64,000 nucleotides of DNA from an uncultured Bacteroidaceae bacterium (GCA_934293005.1 CAKQYA010000001.1:107604-171603), one strand, 5' to 3'. Shown: positions 54,780 to 63,917, counted from the first letter of the stretch. The notes: generated by a model from the sequence alone, not told the origin. Translations and numbers: made by a program.

Positions 54780-55494
54780 GAGCCTGCTGACCATCGTATT
54801 GTCCATCATGACATGCATTGGCATGAATGCACAAGACGCATACAGCAACGAGAAGAGCGCCATAACGAAGATTAAACGCGCTCCCGAACAGTATGTTTAC
54901 TCTGAGGCTACATGCAAGACGCAAGAAGAAGCTATGGCTGTGGCAGAAGAACTGTTCTATCAAAATGTGAATGAATATGTGGCAGAACAAAAGAAACTGA
55001 GAAATTCGCCCGACATTGTTGTCAACGACACGAAGGCTATCATGAGCGAAATCACCATGCCACGCGGAACAAACATGCACAGATGCTTCTTATACGTAAA
55101 AAAGAAAGACATCTTTGGAACAAAAAACACTGTGCTTCTGACAACTCCAACAGAGGCTGAAACAACTGAAGATGAAAACGACAACCAGGAACTGGCAGCA
55201 ACGCTCACACCTGTATTTCCACAAGCAGCCATAGACTTAGCAGGCATAAAGTCTATCGCCCAACTCAATTCGGCCATCAAGCAGATGAAAACAGAAGGCA
55301 GCATCACAGAATATGAGAAATACAAGAACATAGAGAACATAAACGAATGGTACCTCGTATTGTATGATGCATCTGGCAACATAAATGCATTGCTATCAGA
55401 CGGAGATGTAAGATACAACGTGGCTACAGGAGAAAAGGACGAGTTGAAAAACTATCCTAAGAATGCGGCCCTTGGAATAAAATTCAAGAAATAA
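54757..55494 (+). CDS. Exported protein of unknown function
   Basis: The 245-residue product has a signal peptide (about 1-25, ending GMNAQ). Residues 30-110 (YVYSEATCKTQEEAMAVAEE; YVAEQKKLRNSPDIVVND) resemble small alpha/beta domains that bind membrane or wall partners, but I cannot name one. An acidic linker (about 128-148) precedes a C-terminal domain (LAGIKSIAQLNSAIKQMKTE; WYLVLYDASGNINALLSDG). It overlaps the previous gene and precedes the next by 20 bp. Confidence 0.8.
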   Translation: MKVPFNNKSLLTIVLSIMTCIGMNAQDAYSNEKSAITKIKRAPEQYVYSEATCKTQEEAMAVAEELFYQNVNEYVAEQKKLRNSPDIVVNDTKAIMSEITMPRGTNMHRCFLYVKKKDIFGTKNTVLLTTPTEAETTEDENDNQELAATLTPVFPQAAIDLAGIKSIAQLNSAIKQMKTEGSITEYEKYKNIENINEWYLVLYDASGNINALLSDGDVRYNVATGEKDELKNYPKNAALGIKFKK

Positions 55495-55514
55495 GCACTA
55501 AAACAACGATAATC

Positions 55515-56531
55515 ATGAATACCACAAGAAAATCAATTCTGACAATGCTACTCTTAGCATTGTGCTACATAAAGTCGCTTGCCATAGATGTGGTGCTTCT
55601 GCCCGACAAAGGCATTGCAAGTTCGGCACCTATAAGTGGCATGCAAAACAACCTTGCGGCTCTGCTCACAGAGATAAACGAGGCATGCAGCGCTGACAGG
55701 CCTCTCAACCTTAACAACATAAGAATAAGCGCAGAAGCAAAACAAACGCTCGCCCAACTGTGGGTGGTGTCTCATTTCAAGTGTGACGATGAAGAGGTGA
55801 CCGACAGACTATGGAACTTCAAGAACAGCTATATGGCACGCAATATTCCTCTCATCATCGTGCCTGATGCAGCAGACAAATGGGCCAACGGCACATTTCA
55901 AGACGCTGTGGTGGAGTTTGACAAGCAAGGCACCATAACTGATTTTTGCTATTCGTTCTCATCACGCACAGGCGAGTCTTTTGAGAAATGCTCTGACTCG
56001 AACGACATAGTGGACATCGAACGCAAGATGCAGATTGTGAAGTGGTGCGACGCTTTCGCCACAGCATACAACAGGCACGACATGGCATTCATGCAGAAGA
56101 TTTTCTCCGACAAGGCACTCATCATCACGGGGCGTGTAGTGCAAGAAACAAACAAAGAGTTTGCCACAAGCAACGAGAAGGTGGAGTTTACCAAACAGAC
56201 GAAGAAGCAATATCTTGCCAAACTGGCCAGGTGCTTCAACAATAACAAATGGATAAATGTTGAGTTCACTGAAGTGGGCATTAACGGATGCCAATCTGTC
56301 ACAAGATCTAAGGTGAACAAGAACTTCTATGGTGTTCGACTTCACCAAAAATGGAGATCAAGCCATTACAACGATGACGGCTATGTGTTTATCCTGTGGA
56401 ACTTCACTGATGAGGATGAGCCCAAAATTGAGGTGCGCACATGGCAGCCTGACATTGTGGGAGGAAAAAAAGTCAAGGAGGATGACATCATATCACTTGG
56501 AGATTTTGAGGAAGACATCGTAGACATGTAG
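55515..56531 (+). CDS. Exported protein with NTF2-like region
   Basis: The 338-residue product has a signal peptide (about 1-23). The stretch WCDAFATAYNRHDMAFMQKI and FSDKALIITGRVV (about 176-208), with YVFILWNFTDEDEPKIEVRTW (about 290-310), has the helix and strand order of NTF2/SnoaL-like domains, usually ligand or protein binding. The N-terminal 150 residues are not recognised. The call of NTF2-like is from pattern only. It sits centrally in the exported part of the operon. Confidence 0.75.
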   Translation: MNTTRKSILTMLLLALCYIKSLAIDVVLLPDKGIASSAPISGMQNNLAALLTEINEACSADRPLNLNNIRISAEAKQTLAQLWVVSHFKCDDEEVTDRLWNFKNSYMARNIPLIIVPDAADKWANGTFQDAVVEFDKQGTITDFCYSFSSRTGESFEKCSDSNDIVDIERKMQIVKWCDAFATAYNRHDMAFMQKIFSDKALIITGRVVQETNKEFATSNEKVEFTKQTKKQYLAKLARCFNNNKWINVEFTEVGINGCQSVTRSKVNKNFYGVRLHQKWRSSHYNDDGYVFILWNFTDEDEPKIEVRTWQPDIVGGKKVKEDDIISLGDFEEDIVDM

Positions 56532-56565
56532 AGAAAAAGTCTTATTACATATACAAAAACACACA

Positions 56566-58074
56566 ATGAGAAAGTTATTTATTTTCTTCTTGACAATAGC
56601 AGCCAACTCATTCATGCTTAATGCACAAACATTCAAGTGTGACAAACAGGATGACATCACAATAGACGAGTCGCTCATGAACAAGTCTTTGGCATCCGTG
56701 TCGTTCGTATCTGCTGAATCGGGATGGACAATAGAATATGTGAACAAAAATATTGTAGGCGACAAACGACTCGGGGCCCGCAAGCAAAGCGGCAACGATG
56801 AAAATGGCAATAAGGCGCTTCTTAATATTTATGAGTTTGTATTCAACGTGTCTGAGGACCCTGAAAGAACGTTCATCATATCAAAGATAGGCAGTCCGAT
56901 ATCCATCAGATGCGTGGCTAAAGGATTGGCCAAAGGCAACCGCGTCGTATACAGACTCGAAGAGGAAGCAGATGACCTCATGAGGATAGAAACGCAAGCG
57001 AACGGCAACTTTGGCGTATATCCGCAGGAAGGCAAAGCATGCGTTGAGATAACCACCACTCTCGACATTCTGGAGGTCAACACAGGATGGCCTAAGACAG
57101 AGACAAAATCTGCAAATGGCGCACGTGTGATAAATGTGGTTATGGACGTCGGCAAGTTGTCAGAACTGAAGGAAGATATAGAGGCTCTCCAATCAAAATC
57201 GGCAAGCATGGAAGAAGCGGGCGACTACCAGAATCTGGAGACTGTGGACAAGCAGCTTGAGAAGAAGGAAAAGGAGTATGGCTCTTTGTCGGACATTGTG
57301 CTCGGCGGCAAAGGCATCAAGTCGGTAAGCATATCTACAGAAGACATAAACCAGAAAGAGAAAAGACGCTATGCTGTGATCGCCATCACCGAATCGTTTG
57401 AATCACTGCTGGCATATGCCAAAGAATTGGCAAGCCAAAAGAACTCACACACAGACTATGGCTATTACGAAGCTGTGATGATGGCTTACAAGAAAGCTAT
57501 TGAGCACAAGGATGCCCCTCTTGACAAGATTGAGGCTCTTCAGAACGAACGCAACAGCTTCGCCGCTTTACGCAAGCAGTTCTACTTGATGGGGCGTGCG
57601 CTCGAATTGGCAAAAAAGGCTGAAGCGGAACAGGGGTTTGAATCGGAAGCTGTCTACAAGAACCTCTCAGCCCGTCTCAAGCTTGCTGACATAGTGGCTG
57701 ACGAGCATCCTGAGATAGAAGGAGTGGACGAGATATACGCAAGCACCTTGGCTAAGCTTGAAAAACATCCTATGTCGAAGAACAAACACACGGAGGAAAT
57801 CACGATGAAGCGGCAGGTGCTTTCAGGCAAGGTAATCAAAGGTGCTTCATACCTTTTGAATCCTCAGGGGATGAGAATCTTCGCTGTCTGGAAAGAAGGC
57901 AAGATAAAGGAAAGCGACAGGGGTGCGGTGATTGGAAAGATTGGGCAAGATGGCACTTTCCGTGTAGTGCTCAAAGAACCGACTCCATACATCTACATCG
58001 AGGGCGAGAAAGTGTCGCGTGCCATCACAGAGAAGACACGAGACATGGGTACTCTGGTTCTTGAAAGCAGGTGA
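56566..58074 (+). CDS. Exported coiled-coil/helical-repeat protein
   Basis: The 502-residue product has a signal peptide (about 1-21). A beta-rich domain (22-200) is followed by a coiled-coil segment (about 203-245, ELKEDIEALQSKSASMEEAG) and a helical-repeat-like region (about 275-400) with spacing like TPR or similar. The last 85 residues (VLSGKVIKGASYLLNPQGMR; YIEGEKVSRAITEKTRD) look like a small beta domain. It is the largest exported product and could be a periplasmic scaffold. No family is named. Confidence 0.8.
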   Translation: MRKLFIFFLTIAANSFMLNAQTFKCDKQDDITIDESLMNKSLASVSFVSAESGWTIEYVNKNIVGDKRLGARKQSGNDENGNKALLNIYEFVFNVSEDPERTFIISKIGSPISIRCVAKGLAKGNRVVYRLEEEADDLMRIETQANGNFGVYPQEGKACVEITTTLDILEVNTGWPKTETKSANGARVINVVMDVGKLSELKEDIEALQSKSASMEEAGDYQNLETVDKQLEKKEKEYGSLSDIVLGGKGIKSVSISTEDINQKEKRRYAVIAITESFESLLAYAKELASQKNSHTDYGYYEAVMMAYKKAIEHKDAPLDKIEALQNERNSFAALRKQFYLMGRALELAKKAEAEQGFESEAVYKNLSARLKLADIVADEHPEIEGVDEIYASTLAKLEKHPMSKNKHTEEITMKRQVLSGKVIKGASYLLNPQGMRIFAVWKEGKIKESDRGAVIGKIGQDGTFRVVLKEPTPYIYIEGEKVSRAITEKTRDMGTLVLESR

Positions 58075-58150
58075 TGACTTGCCACAAAGATATATTTCAC
58101 ATACTTGATATTGATAACAGTTTAATAAATAACCTCAGAAATCACTTTCT

Positions 58151-58981
58151 ATGAAAAAACTTATCTTCAAGTACACATTGTTACTTATCTGCATGCTCAT
58201 AGCTGCACCAATGGCTATCCAAGCCAAAGATGACAAGAAAGAAAAAAAAGAGAAGAAACCCTATGAATGGAACTGGGACAAAACTCCCAGCGGCAACAAG
58301 GAAGTGGACGACTATCTGCTTGCTGTGGACAGCGTATGGTATCAGATGCAGGATCTCAACAAGCAGGTAGAGACCTACACATACAAGGAAGACACTATCC
58401 TGGTTAATGGCAAGTTCTACATAGCTGCACACATGGAAGACCCTGAGGGCAACTATATCACTCGCGGCACTGTCAACTGGCAGTTTTTCAACACGACAAT
58501 GCTCAGCGCCAACATTGTGCTAAAGGCAACTAACATCAGTCTGCAGACTGCCATAGCTACCACTGCCCTTCCAAGCCTTGGACTGAAGGCTCTTTCTTAT
58601 GGCAAATACGTAAAGGCTGGCCCAAAAATTATCGGCCTTGCCACTACTGGCGTGAAGGATATATGGACGAAGACTAAAGCGCAGTCGAAACGCTGGAATG
58701 CTATGAAACAGGCGGGCGTTGACCCTGAAGCTATCGGAATGGAACTCACTGACCAGCAGAAGGAAGTGTACAATAAATGTATCTATATCATTGAGATAAA
58801 TGAGACATCGGAAGACTATACTACCATCAAGGAGATATATGACAACAAGAGCGAGGAACAAATAAAGCAAGAGAGGGATAAGTATCTTAAGGAACTGGCA
58901 TCCATCACAGTGCTCCCATCTGAAGAAAGCAAGTCTTTGGAAAATCTTGATGACTCCGAACTTGACAAGTATGCTCTATAA
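58151..58981 (+). CDS. Exported or membrane-associated protein, last gene of the operon
   Basis: The 276-residue product has a signal peptide (1-25), then a highly charged segment (DDKKEKKEKK, about 26-36). WNWDKTPSGNKEVDDYLLAV starts the mature domain. A hydrophobic stretch at about 120-150 (LSANIVLKATNISLQTAIAT) could insert in a membrane. The C-terminal part is acidic. No family is recognised. It follows the previous gene by 76 bp with no terminator between. Confidence 0.78.
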   Translation: MKKLIFKYTLLLICMLIAAPMAIQAKDDKKEKKEKKPYEWNWDKTPSGNKEVDDYLLAVDSVWYQMQDLNKQVETYTYKEDTILVNGKFYIAAHMEDPEGNYITRGTVNWQFFNTTMLSANIVLKATNISLQTAIATTALPSLGLKALSYGKYVKAGPKIIGLATTGVKDIWTKTKAQSKRWNAMKQAGVDPEAIGMELTDQQKEVYNKCIYIIEINETSEDYTTIKEIYDNKSEEQIKQERDKYLKELASITVLPSEESKSLENLDDSELDKYAL

Positions 58982-59218
58982 TGCCACTTCAAAGATTTAA
59001 ACCCAAATCGGTCATTAGACCGAAACAGGGAAATTATCAGGACATTATTGCTTCTTTTCAGAAAGATTATTAGGACATTATCCCCAATCGGTCATTAGGC
59101 CGATTGGGGATAATGATAATCAGCCAGAACAAATGGCTTGATAATGCCATCGCTCATTTTTTGCTCATGTTCATAATTTTTTTCAGTGATATCTTCACAA
59201 TGTTTCACGGATTATTCG
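58982..59218. other. Gene-free spacer with two GGTCATTAG hairpins
   Basis: The end of the operon is marked by CGGTC-ATTA-GACCG at 59009-59022 and the larger hairpin at 59077-59114. Between them, a short direct repeat (TTATCAGGACATTATT and TTATTAGGACATTATC) suggests a decayed copy. No gene is seen. Confidence 0.5.
59077..59114 (+). terminator. 15-bp perfect hairpin after the tubulin-like operon
   Basis: ATTATCCCCAATCGG (59077-59091) pairs perfectly with CCGATTGGGGATAAT (59100-59114) around an 8-nt TCATTAGG loop. It is a good candidate for ending the operon transcript, despite lacking a T-run. Confidence 0.6.
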
Positions 59219-59226
59219 TAATTTTG
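59219..59226 (+). promoter_or_regulatory. -7 box upstream of xpt
   Basis: TAATTTTG matches TAnnTTTG and would give a leader of about 50 nt. No purine riboswitch aptamer was recognised in the leader. Confidence 0.55.
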
Positions 59227-59281
59227 CAAAATAATCGCAACGATGCTCTATTTAAAGAACGGTTATTAAACACACATATAT

Positions 59282-59869
59282 ATGAATTTCTTAGAAGATA
59301 ACATACTTGCCTGCGGCTCCATCAAAGAAGGCAACGTGCTGAAAGTGGACAACTTCCTCAATCACCAGATTGACATCGACATCATCCGACAGATTGCCTA
59401 CGAACTGAAAAGACGCTTCAGGGGCAAGCAGGTCACAAAGATTCTCACCATCGAGGCAAGCGGCATTGCTATTGCCACTTTGCTTGGCGACCTGTATGAC
59501 GTGCCTGTAGTGTTCGCAAAAAAAGGAGAAACTGTCAACTGCACCGATGACAAGTATGTGTCGCACGCATACTCGTTCACTCACAAGAAGATGAACAATG
59601 TGTTTGTGTCAAGGCCATACATGAATGCTGGCGAGCAAGTGCTCATCGTAGATGACTTCTTGGCTGACGGACAGGCCATGAGCGCTCTTATAGACATTGT
59701 GCATCAAGCAGGAGCTGATGTCGTGGGACTTGGCGTGGCTATAGAGAAAGGCCAGCAGCAAGGCGGACGCAAACTGCGAGAAGAGGGATATCAGGTCGAA
59801 TCGATTGCCATCATCGAATCGATGGATTATAGGACAGGCGAGATTGCATTCCGCCAACAGCCTAAATAA
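59282..59869 (+). CDS. xpt: Xanthine phosphoribosyltransferase
   Basis: The 195-residue protein follows the Xpt pattern: LKVDNFLNHQIDIDIIRQIA at about 20-39, KILTIEASGIAIATLLG (about 57-73), and the PRPP-binding motif VLIVDDFLADGQAMSALID at about 120-138. It converts xanthine and PRPP to XMP for purine salvage. Length is normal. It is monocistronic, between two repeat-bearing spacers, and faces rmuC across a bidirectional terminator. Confidence 0.93.
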   Translation: MNFLEDNILACGSIKEGNVLKVDNFLNHQIDIDIIRQIAYELKRRFRGKQVTKILTIEASGIAIATLLGDLYDVPVVFAKKGETVNCTDDKYVSHAYSFTHKKMNNVFVSRPYMNAGEQVLIVDDFLADGQAMSALIDIVHQAGADVVGLGVAIEKGQQQGGRKLREEGYQVESIAIIESMDYRTGEIAFRQQPK

Positions 59870-59870
59870 A

Positions 59871-59894
59871 CCCAAATCGGTCATTAGATTTGGG
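59871..59894 (+). repeat. GGTCATTA-loop hairpin overlapping the end of xpt spacer
   Basis: CCCAAATC pairs with GATTTGGG around GGTCATTA, the same loop and inner arm as the hairpin after nadE. It starts 1 bp after the xpt stop codon. Confidence 0.65.
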
Positions 59895-59923
59895 ATAAAA
59901 CGGGTGCATTCAGCTCTAAAACA

Positions 59924-59963
59924 ACAAAGCGTTATAGGAGAGGTTTTTCCTATAACGCTTTGT
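59924..59963. terminator. Bidirectional terminator between xpt and rmuC
   Basis: A perfect 16-bp inverted repeat (59924-59939 and 59948-59963) surrounds an 8-nt loop GAGGTTTT. The two genes converge on it, so it can stop both transcripts. Confidence 0.8.
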
Positions 59964-60006
59964 CGCTCCATAACCACCGATGCCCATTGGCCATCATCGA
60001 GAACTA

Positions 60007-61515
60007 TCATTCCCCTTCGCCTTGTGGCGTCACATCCGCCAGAGAAGATGGGGTTGGCAGCATGAGTGCTGCGTCGGCATCTATGAACAATGAGTCGTCC
60101 ATCTCGGCAAGCGACTTTTTCTTCTTATTCTCCTTGGCTCCAGCCTTGATGAGGTTGCGTGCCGCTGTGATGATGCTTGCTCCGCTGTCGGCTGTGGTGA
60201 TCTTGAGTTTGGACATCTTCTTTATTGTGTCGTTCATGCTCGACTCCACATCCATGAAGCGCAAGCCAAAGTCTTGCACACGGTCGATGACGGTATTGGC
60301 TGCGTCTATCATCACCTGCTGGTTTTTCAGTTGGCGCACTTGTGTCCACATCATCTCCAAGACACGCAGATTCATGTACATGGTCTGTGGGCCAAGTATC
60401 ATGACGCCTTGGTCGTAAGCATCGCGCCACAGGGTATCATCGTTGAGCAATGCCAGATTGAGCGCACCTTCTATAGGCACATACATGATGGCGAAATTAA
60501 GTTTGTTATACCCATCAGGGAGATACTTCGTGTATTCTTTCTTTGCCAATCGCTTCACTTGGGCTCTCACGCTGGCTATATGCGACTTCAGACGTTCTGT
60601 TTTTTCCGCAGTGCCATCTTCTGCATTCATGTATCTCTCATAGTCGGTCAACGACATCTTTGAATCGACCACCACATGACGGTTGTTTGGGAAATGCAGT
60701 ATGAAGTCGGGAACGAGTCCCTTGCCGTCATCTCCCTTGGCACCTTTGCCCATTTTGTCTTTCAGGGTTTCCTGGGTGTCAAACTGCTCTCCTTCCTTGA
60801 GTTCGAGGTCTTCGAGCAGTTGTTTCAGTTTCAGTTCGCCGAAGTTGCCCTGCACTTTCACTTCTCCTGTAAGTGCTCGCGTGAGCCTGTCGGCAGTCTC
60901 GCCTAAGGCTGCGCTCTTCTGCATGTTGATTTTTATTGTCTCATCAAGACGTGTGAGGGCTTCATTCTGCTGTTCTTTCGAACGGTCAAGGGCCTCCTGC
61001 ATATCCTTGAGGCTTTGTTGGAGAGGAGTGATTATCTTCGACACCTGCTCGTTGTTGCGTTCTCCCAATTCTTCCTGACGTCGTTTGAGGATTTCTTCGG
61101 ATGTGGTCTGCATCTGTTCTTTGATGAGTCTCATCTGACTTTCCATCTGTTCTTTATTCATCTGCTTGAGAGCCTCTATCTGCTTATCAGCAGTGTCCTT
61201 CGCTTGTGACAGCTGCGCGCTGTGGCTTTCCTTCATCTGCGCCAACTGCAATTCTGCGGCATCTCTTGCCATGGCCAACTGCTTATCGGCATTTTCCTGC
61301 ACTTGCGCAAGCTGCTTCTCATAATTGCCCCTTACTTGAAGCAGTTGTTTCTCATACGACTCTCTGATTTCTGCTTTCTGCTTGTCAGCATCTCTTCTCT
61401 GCTCTTCAAGTTGCTTCTCAAAATCACTCTTTTGGGCATTCTTTCCTCTGCCACCTAAATAATAACCCACAAACAGCATTGCTATGAATGCCGCCACATA
61501 CATTATAATTTCCAT
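60007..61515 (-). CDS. rmuC: RmuC-family DNA recombination protein
   Basis: The 502-residue protein has an N-terminal membrane helix (about 5-23), a long coiled coil (about 30-215, EKQLAQVQENADKQLAMARD) and the RmuC nuclease-like domain (about 225-420) with GNFGELKLKQLLEDLEL, GLVPDFILHFPNNRHVVVDS and KMSLTDYERYM. The PD-(D/E)XK-like DSK pattern is intact. RmuC limits DNA inversions in E. coli, and its biochemical role remains unclear. It is on the opposite strand to the block at 44-60 kb. An ATG at residue 5 is possible. Confidence 0.92.
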   Translation of the reverse strand: MEIIMYVAAFIAMLFVGYYLGGRGKNAQKSDFEKQLEEQRRDADKQKAEIRESYEKQLLQVRGNYEKQLAQVQENADKQLAMARDAAELQLAQMKESHSAQLSQAKDTADKQIEALKQMNKEQMESQMRLIKEQMQTTSEEILKRRQEELGERNNEQVSKIITPLQQSLKDMQEALDRSKEQQNEALTRLDETIKINMQKSAALGETADRLTRALTGEVKVQGNFGELKLKQLLEDLELKEGEQFDTQETLKDKMGKGAKGDDGKGLVPDFILHFPNNRHVVVDSKMSLTDYERYMNAEDGTAEKTERLKSHIASVRAQVKRLAKKEYTKYLPDGYNKLNFAIMYVPIEGALNLALLNDDTLWRDAYDQGVMILGPQTMYMNLRVLEMMWTQVRQLKNQQVMIDAANTVIDRVQDFGLRFMDVESSMNDTIKKMSKLKITTADSGASIITAARNLIKAGAKENKKKKSLAEMDDSLFIDADAALMLPTPSSLADVTPQGEGE

Positions 61516-61549
61516 ATCATCACTATATATATATTATTGAACAATTTCT

Positions 61550-61615
61550 CTATCGGTTATTCACAAGCATAAGTTCAGACTGTTCCTGTGACTCAGGCTT
61601 TATCCAATGCTTTAC
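61550..61615 (-). pseudogene. C-terminal remnant of an ATPase-regulator paralogue
   Basis: Reading the minus strand gives KHWIKPESQEQSELMLVNNR then a stop, matching KHWIKPELLEQPELMQVKLT of the gene at 62188. The DNA matches over about 47 bp (61567-61613 against 62451-62496). The rest of that copy is not recognisable, so this is a leftover after deletion. Confidence 0.7.
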
Positions 61616-62187
61616 CACCTTGCATTTGCGAAGAAGTAAGGTCGTACCTCCTTCGTAATTCAAGGCATTCGTCTAACTTGTATTTATTTAGTTTCATTCT
61701 ATTTTATTTCAATCTCACAATAGCGCAAGTCGGACTTGCACTATTGTATTATTCACCATCCAACAACCTTCATGTTTATAGTGCTATTCTGATTCATAGT
61801 GCAAAGGTACTACTTTTTGACAATTCTGTATCGTTTGACAACATGTTTTTAGGTTAGCGTCTGCATAGTGCCCCCACAGGGTTTGTCGGGTGCGCCCCTT
61901 TCTCTTGGCTATATCCATGAGGCTACAACCTATGCAGAATCATGTGGCGGTGGCGGTTCGCCAGGCTCTGGTTGGGGACGTAACAAGGATGAAGACGATG
62001 ATCATTGGTGGCGCAGGTGCATTGCCGTGTCGGCAGTAATGATGCGACCTGCGAAGTGTCGGATGCGACGTGGCAGATGATTGTCAAATAAAATTGCAGG
62101 AAGCATTCTTCAAGTTAAATGAGAACAGCCACCTGCAATTTTACGTTTATATTATATTGAAGAAACCGTCATATTCTTCATCTACTA
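61616..62187. other. Degenerate accessory zone
   Basis: No intact gene is supported. CAATAGCGCAAGTCGGACTT begins a palindrome near 61720 related to GCAAGTGGACTTGC at about 62843. TACCTTTG on the minus strand at 61802-61809 fits a -7 box, followed by an ATG whose frame stops after 14 codons, as if a gene start lost its body. Confidence 0.45.
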
Positions 62188-62829
62188 TTATTTTGAAACA
62201 ACAATCCATTGTCCATTTTTATCACTTCCGCTACGTGTAATGTACCCTTCCTTCCTTAACGAAGTAAGTTCTCTTTTTAACGTTGCAAGCGAAATACCCA
62301 GTTTGTTTGCCAAATCTTCTCTTATTATTGATGGACTTTGCTTCATGATAGATAGTATAGTTTGTTGCCGTTCATTTACAGGCTCATTTACAGGCTCATT
62401 TACAGGCTCATTTGTTGGCTCGTTTTGAATATGGAGAGTCAATTTTACCTGCATAAGTTCGGGTTGCTCCAATAACTCAGGCTTTATCCAATGCTTTTCA
62501 TTCCATGCGTTTAGAATGAGTGGGAAACCCGAGCCAAGGTTCTCGCCATAGCCTATCATACGGAACATATTCTGCATACGCTGATTACGTGCCTTTGACT
62601 CGCCACCTTTGTAAATCTGCTCTAACGGCAACTTTAGCAGTCCTGGATTGGTCAGAACAATGCGGTCATCATATTTTTCCATTCTCAAAAGACCATTCAC
62701 CATGAAGTCTGCATGGATAATCATATTCGTTACTGCCTCTCGCACGGCTTTGTGTTGTAGAGAGTCATCTTTGCGAACTACGCCTTCCATTTTGAAAGGA
62801 CGAGGCAAATCACTTGTCAATTTGGGCAA
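62188..62829 (-). CDS. Truncated ATP-binding/HTH regulator (Schlafen AlbA_2-associated type)
   Basis: The 213-residue frame corresponds to the C-terminal half of proteins with an AlbA_2 DNA-binding domain, a HATPase_c_4 domain and a winged helix. Visible are HKAVREAVTNMIIHADF (about 27-43), NPGLLKLPLEQIYKGGESKA and GYGENLGSGFPLILNAW, then four NEPV-type repeats (about 137-152), then a winged helix (LANKLGISLATLKRELTSL). The N-terminal AlbA_2 part is missing from the DNA upstream, so this is a 5'-truncated gene. Product function is doubtful. Confidence 0.78.
   Translation of the reverse strand: MPKLTSDLPRPFKMEGVVRKDDSLQHKAVREAVTNMIIHADFMVNGLLRMEKYDDRIVLTNPGLLKLPLEQIYKGGESKARNQRMQNMFRMIGYGENLGSGFPLILNAWNEKHWIKPELLEQPELMQVKLTLHIQNEPTNEPVNEPVNEPVNERQQTILSIMKQSPSIIREDLANKLGISLATLKRELTSLRKEGYITRSGSDKNGQWIVVSK
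62373..62420. repeat. 12-bp tandem repeat in the regulator linker
   Basis: CATTTACAGGCT occurs three times in a row, followed by a variant CATTTGTTGGCT, encoding NEPV/NEPT units between the ATPase part and the winged helix. Confidence 0.8.
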
Positions 62830-62900
62830 TTATTTTCTAATTTTGCAAGTGGACTTGCAGAATTGCTCACCTTATTTTAGGCAAACAATTCCAAGTCATA

Positions 62901-63905
62901 TCATTTATTATCAAGCAATACTCTTATCTCTTTATCGAAGTCAGAGTCAATGCGTTGTGTCTTATTGAAAATGTCATATTCTTCTTCCGCTTTCTTCTTG
63001 GCTTGCGATGCCGTTATTTTGCCTTTGTCAGGCAATATCTGGTATTTGCGGAATGTCAAGAACTCATTGACACTTGTAGAGAACTGCGCCATGTTGAACG
63101 TGTTTTCACGCTCAATGAGGTCTTCAATATAGTCGAAGAAGCCTGTAACGGCACGCTCCAGCTGTCGGATTTCCTTCTCTTGCAGATAGTTCTTGGCAAT
63201 GCTGACATCTGATTTCAGAACACGTCCATCTGGAGCATTTTTCCAAGTGGTCAATCCCATGTGGCCTTTCGTATGGTCTGCTTTTGAATAGATAATCTCC
63301 GCAGCAGTCTGTCCTGTAATGGCATAGTGGAAGCGGTTTTGTATCATTGCATAGAAATCTTTTGTTGTCGGAGAGTTCTTGTCATAGTCGGTGCTGCACT
63401 CTGCATAGATGTCCGTAATCTGTTGCCAAATGCGGCGCTCGCTCGCACGGATAGAACGAACACGCTCAAGCAACTCACGGAAGTAGTCCTTGCCGAACAC
63501 TGCCGTTCCTTGCTTCAACCGTTCATCGTCCATTACAAAGCCTTTTTTGATATACTCATTAAGAATCTTGGTTGCCCATTGGCGGAAACGTGTGGCTTTC
63601 AGAGAAGACACACGGTAGCCAACAGCGATGATTGCATCAAGAGAATAGAAGTCGATAAGTTCGTTAACCTCGCCACGCATACCTCTATTTACGACTGTTT
63701 CCATTTTGGAAATAGTCGTGTCAGGATTAAGTTCTCCCTCTGTAAATATATTTTTCAAGTGCTTACTGATAGCCGGCACGCCCACGCCAAACAACTGTGC
63801 CATGGCCTTTTGGGTACACCAAAGCGTTTCGCCCTTTATGACGACTTGCACTTTGCCATCAGCATCGGGCATATTATAAAGAAGAAATTGTATTTCGTTA
63901 CTCAT
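62901..63905 (-). CDS. RhuM-family protein
   Basis: The 334-residue protein matches the virulence RhuM family: VVIKGETLWCTQKAMAQLFGV (about 22-42), AISKHLKNIFTEGEL (about 45-59), IDFYSLDAIIAVGYRVSS (about 83-100) and FRQWATKILNEYIKKGFVMDD (about 107-127). The N-terminal part resembles KilA-N/Bro-type DNA-binding proteins and the family often travels with restriction or mobile genes. The molecular role is unknown. It lies 12 bp after the partial gene at the window edge. Confidence 0.9.
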   Translation of the reverse strand: MSNEIQFLLYNMPDADGKVQVVIKGETLWCTQKAMAQLFGVGVPAISKHLKNIFTEGELNPDTTISKMETVVNRGMRGEVNELIDFYSLDAIIAVGYRVSSLKATRFRQWATKILNEYIKKGFVMDDERLKQGTAVFGKDYFRELLERVRSIRASERRIWQQITDIYAECSTDYDKNSPTTKDFYAMIQNRFHYAITGQTAAEIIYSKADHTKGHMGLTTWKNAPDGRVLKSDVSIAKNYLQEKEIRQLERAVTGFFDYIEDLIERENTFNMAQFSTSVNEFLTFRKYQILPDKGKITASQAKKKAEEEYDIFNKTQRIDSDFDKEIRVLLDNK

Positions 63906-63917
63906 AATTTATTTGTT

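Noticed and set aside
61868..62080. Open frame of 70 codons, plus strand, rich in Gly, Asp and Arg.
   Set aside because: No family, no start context and it lies in a degenerate zone; composition resembles a random frame through a GC-rich remnant.
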